Shown in pieces: positions 59,555 through 64,000 of a stretch of DNA of 64,000 bases. Below the pieces are notes generated by a model, which did not search any database, was not told where the DNA came from, and saw only the letters and a list, made by a program, of their open reading frames with translations. The stretch comes from Gerris lacustris (taxonomy: Eukaryota; Arthropoda; Insecta; Hemiptera; Gerridae). Position numbers and translations under genes: made by a program. Each line of letters opens with the position of its first letter. Within the stretch, counting starts at the first letter, position 1. Location: NCBI GenBank assembly GCA_951217055.1, contig OX578279.1:23428173-23492172 (forward strand), given 5' to 3'.

Positions 59555-59875
59555 CACAAACAATATTTTAATGCTTTTAGTAATTTTTCAGCAGAATTTA
59601 ATTAGTTTTCAGCAAATTTGCTTCATGGAAAGTCTGTTCGGAAAAAATCCGCAAGTTATTTTATTTGTTTTGTCATATCCCAAATATTTACAATCCTTCA
59701 TTTTGACAGATTTCAAATTTAAGATTTTTTATTAAGAGGTAAACAGTGAATGACAGCGAAAAAGAATAAGTAAACCAATTAAACAAAGAAGATAAATAAT
59801 TGAATATGAAGATAAATTAATTGAATTAAAAAACGTAGTATATATAAAGTTCTTTTTATCTTGTAATTTTATACA
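59555..59875 (+). repeat. Family H, copy 3, inside the Helitron
   Basis: CAGCAGAATTTAATTAGTTT, GTTCGGAAAAAATCCGCAAG and ATATAAAGTTCTTTTTATCT match copies 1 and 2. About 95 AT-rich bases are inserted at 59735-59830. Confidence 0.75.
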
Positions 59876-61659
59876 TATATCTATATTTGATTAATTTATA
59901 TTTTTATTTTTCTATACACTTTATTCTTTTATTGCCGCGCCGTATCAAAAACTGTCAAAATGTGTCAAAAATAAACAAAACAATGCACCCCCCCCCCCCA
60001 CAAAGACAAACCCAAGCCTTTCTCAAAGTCTTCTCTCATTGGTTGGTCATATTATGTCAAATTAAACACCAGAAAACTGATGTAGAAAGCTTGTCGCCAA
60101 GAGTAACGGCTACAATTAGACTAACTCAACCAACAATTCACGGAACTAAAAAAAAATCAAAACAAATCAAATGCGCAGCAGTCTATCGAATAAAAAATCC
60201 TTACTCTGCTGAGCAGCAGCAGTGGTTTATTCATTCATTGAATATTATCAAAATTGGTATTGTTGTAAAGGTCTCGATAAGAGCAGTAAAAAATTATTAA
60301 TTAGTTTTCCATTTAAATTATAATCTAAAAAACCAATTCGGAAAAACAGATAAATTAACGGTTTTTTATGCTTTACACCCCTTAAAATGTAAAATTTTGA
60401 AAAAGTGTACATAACAACAATGAAAGTACTTTTCAAGCACTGTAAAATGATATATAATATGATATATTTCGAGCATTTCGATCATTGTACCCATGTACCT
60501 CATATAGGTACCAACATTATATTAAAACAAATTAAATTCACTGAATGGTATAAAGCTTACTAAATAAAATCATTACTAATAACACATTGTTTCACAACAT
60601 AAAATCTCAAGTTAAAATAACACATTAGGTACCGTATGTACCAAAAGTACACATGTGTACAAATATGTTCAAGTATTAATTTTTTTTCTGATTCCTAATA
60701 TTAAATAAGGCATGCATACAAATTTTAAATCAAATCGAATCAATATTTCTCATATTTTTAATTTTTTATTAATTTCCCTATTTTTGGGCCCAGATTTTGA
60801 GCCGGAAAATTTGGGCAAAAAAAGTTGTACAACCCCATACAAACTATACGTTTTTTTAAAGCCCCCGTCGAGTAGATTACGAATATGCCGTCAGTTTACC
60901 ATTTAGCACTTTTAAAGCCCAAAAAATGGCCAATCGAAAACCCCAAAAATTGCCAAATATGAACTTTGAGTGGCTTTTTCTCGGAAACTAAGAGTCTTGG
61001 AAAAAAAAGCCCAAGAGCACTTTCGTCTTGTATTTTTCATTTTATAAGCGTAACAAATTTCATGAAGATAGTACAAACTTTATTTTTTACCAAAAAATCG
61101 TCAACCCCTGTGATTTTTTTACCCGAAAAAGTCAAAATGAAGATAACAAAATAAATGAGGTATATTCGTAAACGTCTCGAAAAGGAGAGTAAAAAATAAT
61201 AACAATGTTTTAAATTTCAACCAAAACCTAAGGAACCATTGTCAAAAAACAGCTATATAAGGACTTTTTTCAATTTTACCCCCCTAAAAAGTAAAAATAT
61301 CACAAAACACTACATAACTACATTAAAAGGCCTATTCAAGAGTTTTTCAACGATATACATGAAAGTAGGTTTTGTGTTTAAAAGCATATTTGTACCCGTG
61401 TACCCATAGGTACCAAAAATATATTTAAAAATCATACCATGTATAAGATCATTATTTAGGCTAATGAATTCTAATAAATGTAAAAATAAAATTTAAAAAA
61501 ATTATTTCACCTTCTTAACCTGAACCAAAAGTACAAATCGGTACAAATGTACCCGTACAAAAAATTTTAAAAATAAATAAATACCACAACATTAAAGTAT
61601 TAATCAAGGCCTTTAAAACGATATACGACACATAAAAATATACACGTGTTTTAAAAATC

Positions 61660-61950
61660 CAATATGGCGGCTATAATTCAATATGGCGGCTATATATCGA
61701 AATCAAAACACCCGCACTTTTCTAGTATTGGTACACTCTACCTATGTACCAAATTTCAAATCTCTAGGTCAATGGGAAGTAGGAGAATTACTGATGAAAA
61801 AATCCAAGATGGCGGCTATAATTCAATATGGTGGACACATATCGAAATCAAAATGGCCGCACTTTCCTATTTATGGTACACTCTATCTATGTACCAAATT
61901 TCAAATCTCTAGGTCAATGGGAAGTAGGAGAATTTTTGATGATCAGTCAC
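61660..61950 (-). repeat. Two ~143-bp direct units near the Helitron 5' end
   Basis: GGCGGCTATAATTCAATATG and TCTCTAGGTCAATGGGAAGT occur in both units at the same spacing. Confidence 0.85.
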
Positions 61951-62246
61951 TGTCACTCTTAGTTTTATATATATAGATAGTGTATTCAACGCTGAAAACG
62001 ACTAGTAGAACTGCAAAATTTATCTTCACAGTGAATTTTGTATTTAGATAACTTATTCAAAAAACTGTTATTTTTCCTACAGTGCTTCATCGCATAGCAC
62101 AAAAATTAGATTTAACAATTTATTATAATTGTAATTTTGAAGAAATATAATGATGGTGTTGGTAGTACCCTTTCTTAATTCTATTGTATATGTGTAACTG
62201 GATCCACTTAAGGGTAATAATTCAAAAATAAAACTTACTTAGGTGG

Positions 62247-62276
62247 CGACGTTTCGACCTATCCGGTCATTATATT
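62247..62276 (-). other. Single hammerhead-like hairpin half
   Basis: The minus strand reads TGACCGGATAGGTCGAAACG then TCGCC: a GACC/GGTC stem followed by GAAACGTC. The preceding CTGARGA is lost (AATATAA). Confidence 0.45.
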
Positions 62277-62430
62277 AAGAAATATAATGGTTTTTATCTC
62301 TCCAACATTTTATTATAAACATAAAAATTTATATTAAAATTAAATCTATCTCAGGTGAATAAAACATTAATTTAATATTTCAACGTTTCATATGTATTTC
62401 TATTCAATTTTAGAATTTACATTTATATGT

Positions 62431-62438
62431 TTTATATA

Positions 62439-62522
<84 letters not shown>
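62431..62522. repeat. (AT)n microsatellite
   Basis: AT run with one early interruption. Confidence 0.95.
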
Positions 62523-62523
<1 letters not shown>

Positions 62524-64000
62524 AAAATCGTTTGGGATTTGAAATATAAAATGGTTAATTGCTTTAAACTTTATAGTAAATGATGGTAGTATATAGTACT
62601 AGTTATAGTAAATTATTATAGTAAACAATTTCTATGACATTTACAAACAAAATTAAACTAGAGAATGGATATTTCGATCGTTTCAAATAGGTTTTTTTTT
62701 AATTTAAATTTGAAAAATTACCTTTTATACATATACGCATGCTCATATAGTTGTGTTTAGAAAATATTGTTTATTGTAACGTGTGGGTGTTAATTAATTG
62801 TTTTTTTTCTGCTAGTCAAATTAAGTACATGCAAAACAAATTATTACGTCAACCCGTTAATGTGTATCTAGAAATAAAGTTAATTAATAAGAAATATTAT
62901 TTTTCTTTGATAAAAATTACCTTATGTAATATTATGTTAATGTTATTTTAGCTTACTTTTATAAATTATTCTCACTTCATTACCAGTAATGGTTATGAAT
63001 TTATTTTTACTTTGATATTAACTACAAATAGAAGGAAATTATTAAGTAGCTCCTACGCAGTTAGTTGGATTGCATAAAGGTTTAGCAGCCCTTCATGACG
63101 TTAATAGACTGTTTCAGGCAAAATCTAAAGTTTTACTGGGTAACCTTTTAAAACATTTGTTATAGGTTATATATTTTTATTAGGTTATATGTTTATTTTC
63201 TATTAACACCCACTCGTTTAGATGAAATATATTTTCTTTACCTAGAAATGTTTATTGTTTGGTTTTATAATATGTATTTATCTTTTGATCTTATGGCCAA
63301 AACTGTTGAATTACGTGTCTTACTTATTGATTCGTGATTAAATAAAGAATAAGCTGTGGAAATACAACTCAATCACCACGTGATATTTTATAGTATGATG
63401 TAAAGACACGTAAAGAACTTGTCGATTGAAATTAGACGTTTTTTCATGTTTTACAATGTTATGTTTGTAGAGTTTCCTCTTCATTCATCATGATTCTATA
63501 TGAATGAAATATAGAGTTATAACAATTTCTCGTAGTGACATTTAAGATTTGACAAATTGTTCTGAGCAGTAGCTGATGGTCATCCGGAGATAAATTACTT
63601 AATGTCTTAGACGTTGTATTAGTCAAACGTAACTTTATTTATCTTTATTTGTTTTTAAGCAACATCTCTTTGATTAAGTAGAAAAGCATCTGTTAACACA
63701 TAACGCTGATGCAACATGACTTAAAATTTAAATTGTATAAGTTTCCGCCCAAAAATATAAAGAAAAGTATCACGACTTCACCATGAGCACGTTTTTATGA
63801 TTTAATATATGAGTATCATCTTCTCGTGTTTAACGTATAAATGAAGGAAAATTTTAAAAAAGCATCAATCATTTTCTTTTCCCCTTTCAAGGCTAATAGA
63901 AAAACCGCCTATTCAAAATATAACTAATTAATAAAAATTAAAATAATATAAGTTGCATTACTAGCGCTTCCTAGTAGATATTTTCGAAACTAAAGTATTA
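62523..64000. other. AT-rich sequence, nothing recognised
   Basis: Short open frames only; no repeats matching elsewhere in the window were found. Confidence 0.5.

Larger units (their letters stand above)
59100..61977 (-). mobile_element. Non-autonomous Helitron, complete, 2.9 kb
   Basis: In the minus sense it starts after A with TCTATATATATAAAACTAAG (61977) and ends with the hairpin GGCACGCGAAGCGTGCC, AATTCGG, CTAG and a following T (59100). The first 15 bases are identical to the start of the 668-2018 Helitron although the interiors differ. The 5' part (61640-61940) holds two ~143-bp units with ATGTACCAAATTTCAAATCT and AATATGGCGG. It encloses a family H piece at 59555-59875. No helicase frame is present; the 137-codon plus-strand frame at 59887-60300 shows no domain. 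Confidence 0.85.

Noticed and set aside
59887..60300. 137-codon open frame inside the minus-strand Helitron
   Set aside because: It is low-complexity, opposite in strand to the element and shows no domain.

Overview
This is an AT-rich, repeat-packed eukaryotic window, most likely from an arthropod and probably an insect. The reasons are spliced coding exons, Helitrons with A|TC...CTAG|T ends, a Copia LTR element, tRNA- and 5S-derived SINE sequence, RTE- and Jockey-like LINE remnants, and very long (AC)n/(AT)n tracts. There is no bacterial gene organisation. The species cannot be named from sequence alone.

Only two short stretches look like host coding sequence, both on the minus strand: 46478-46573 and 37393-37701. 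Each has an acceptor and a donor splice site. Both are phase 1-1, and they are frame-compatible across an 8.8-kb intron. They encode an acidic/charged helix-like segment followed by a proline-rich segment of a protein I cannot identify. If they belong to one gene, most of the window is intron or intergenic sequence filled by transposons.

Left part (1-30 kb): a foldback element whose right arm is split by a Helitron with 288-bp internal repeats (1-2057); a 518-bp palindrome (3515-4032); many copies of two roughly 600-bp families, called B and C here; a 1.5-kb terminal-inverted-repeat element with seven copies of CTCATGAATGTCAC (12056-13561); a second MITE with a tRNA-like B box (13606-14190); an RTE-like pseudogene (17776-18060); a 152-bp tandem array; and two long palindromes with hammerhead-like hairpins (20724-21351 and 22689-23083).

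Middle (30-47 kb): twin perfect hairpins; a CAGGGTG-ended foldback whose right arm carries a young Copia insertion (31087-33860) that keeps gag, protease and integrase but has lost reverse transcriptase; a tRNA-derived SINE; coding exon B; a 2-kb long-inverted-repeat element holding a pseudogene and a hAT-like MITE with an exact 8-bp target duplication; a 1.4-kb inverted repeat; a LINE 3' end with a 50-A tail; a truncated Helitron end; and coding exon A.

Right part (47-64 kb): a second CAGGGTG-type element, a 60-bp minisatellite, a GC-rich 164-bp tandem duplication with a strong palindrome, two adjacent palindromes, a 5S-rRNA-derived fragment, head-to-head B copies, and a complete 2.9-kb minus-strand Helitron (59100-61977).

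The most interesting signal is structural. At least eight sites in otherwise dissimilar elements share the pattern YTGARGA - one base - short stem-loop - GAAAC. The stems differ in sequence but still pair, which suggests a conserved folded RNA or single-stranded DNA related to the hammerhead ribozyme core.
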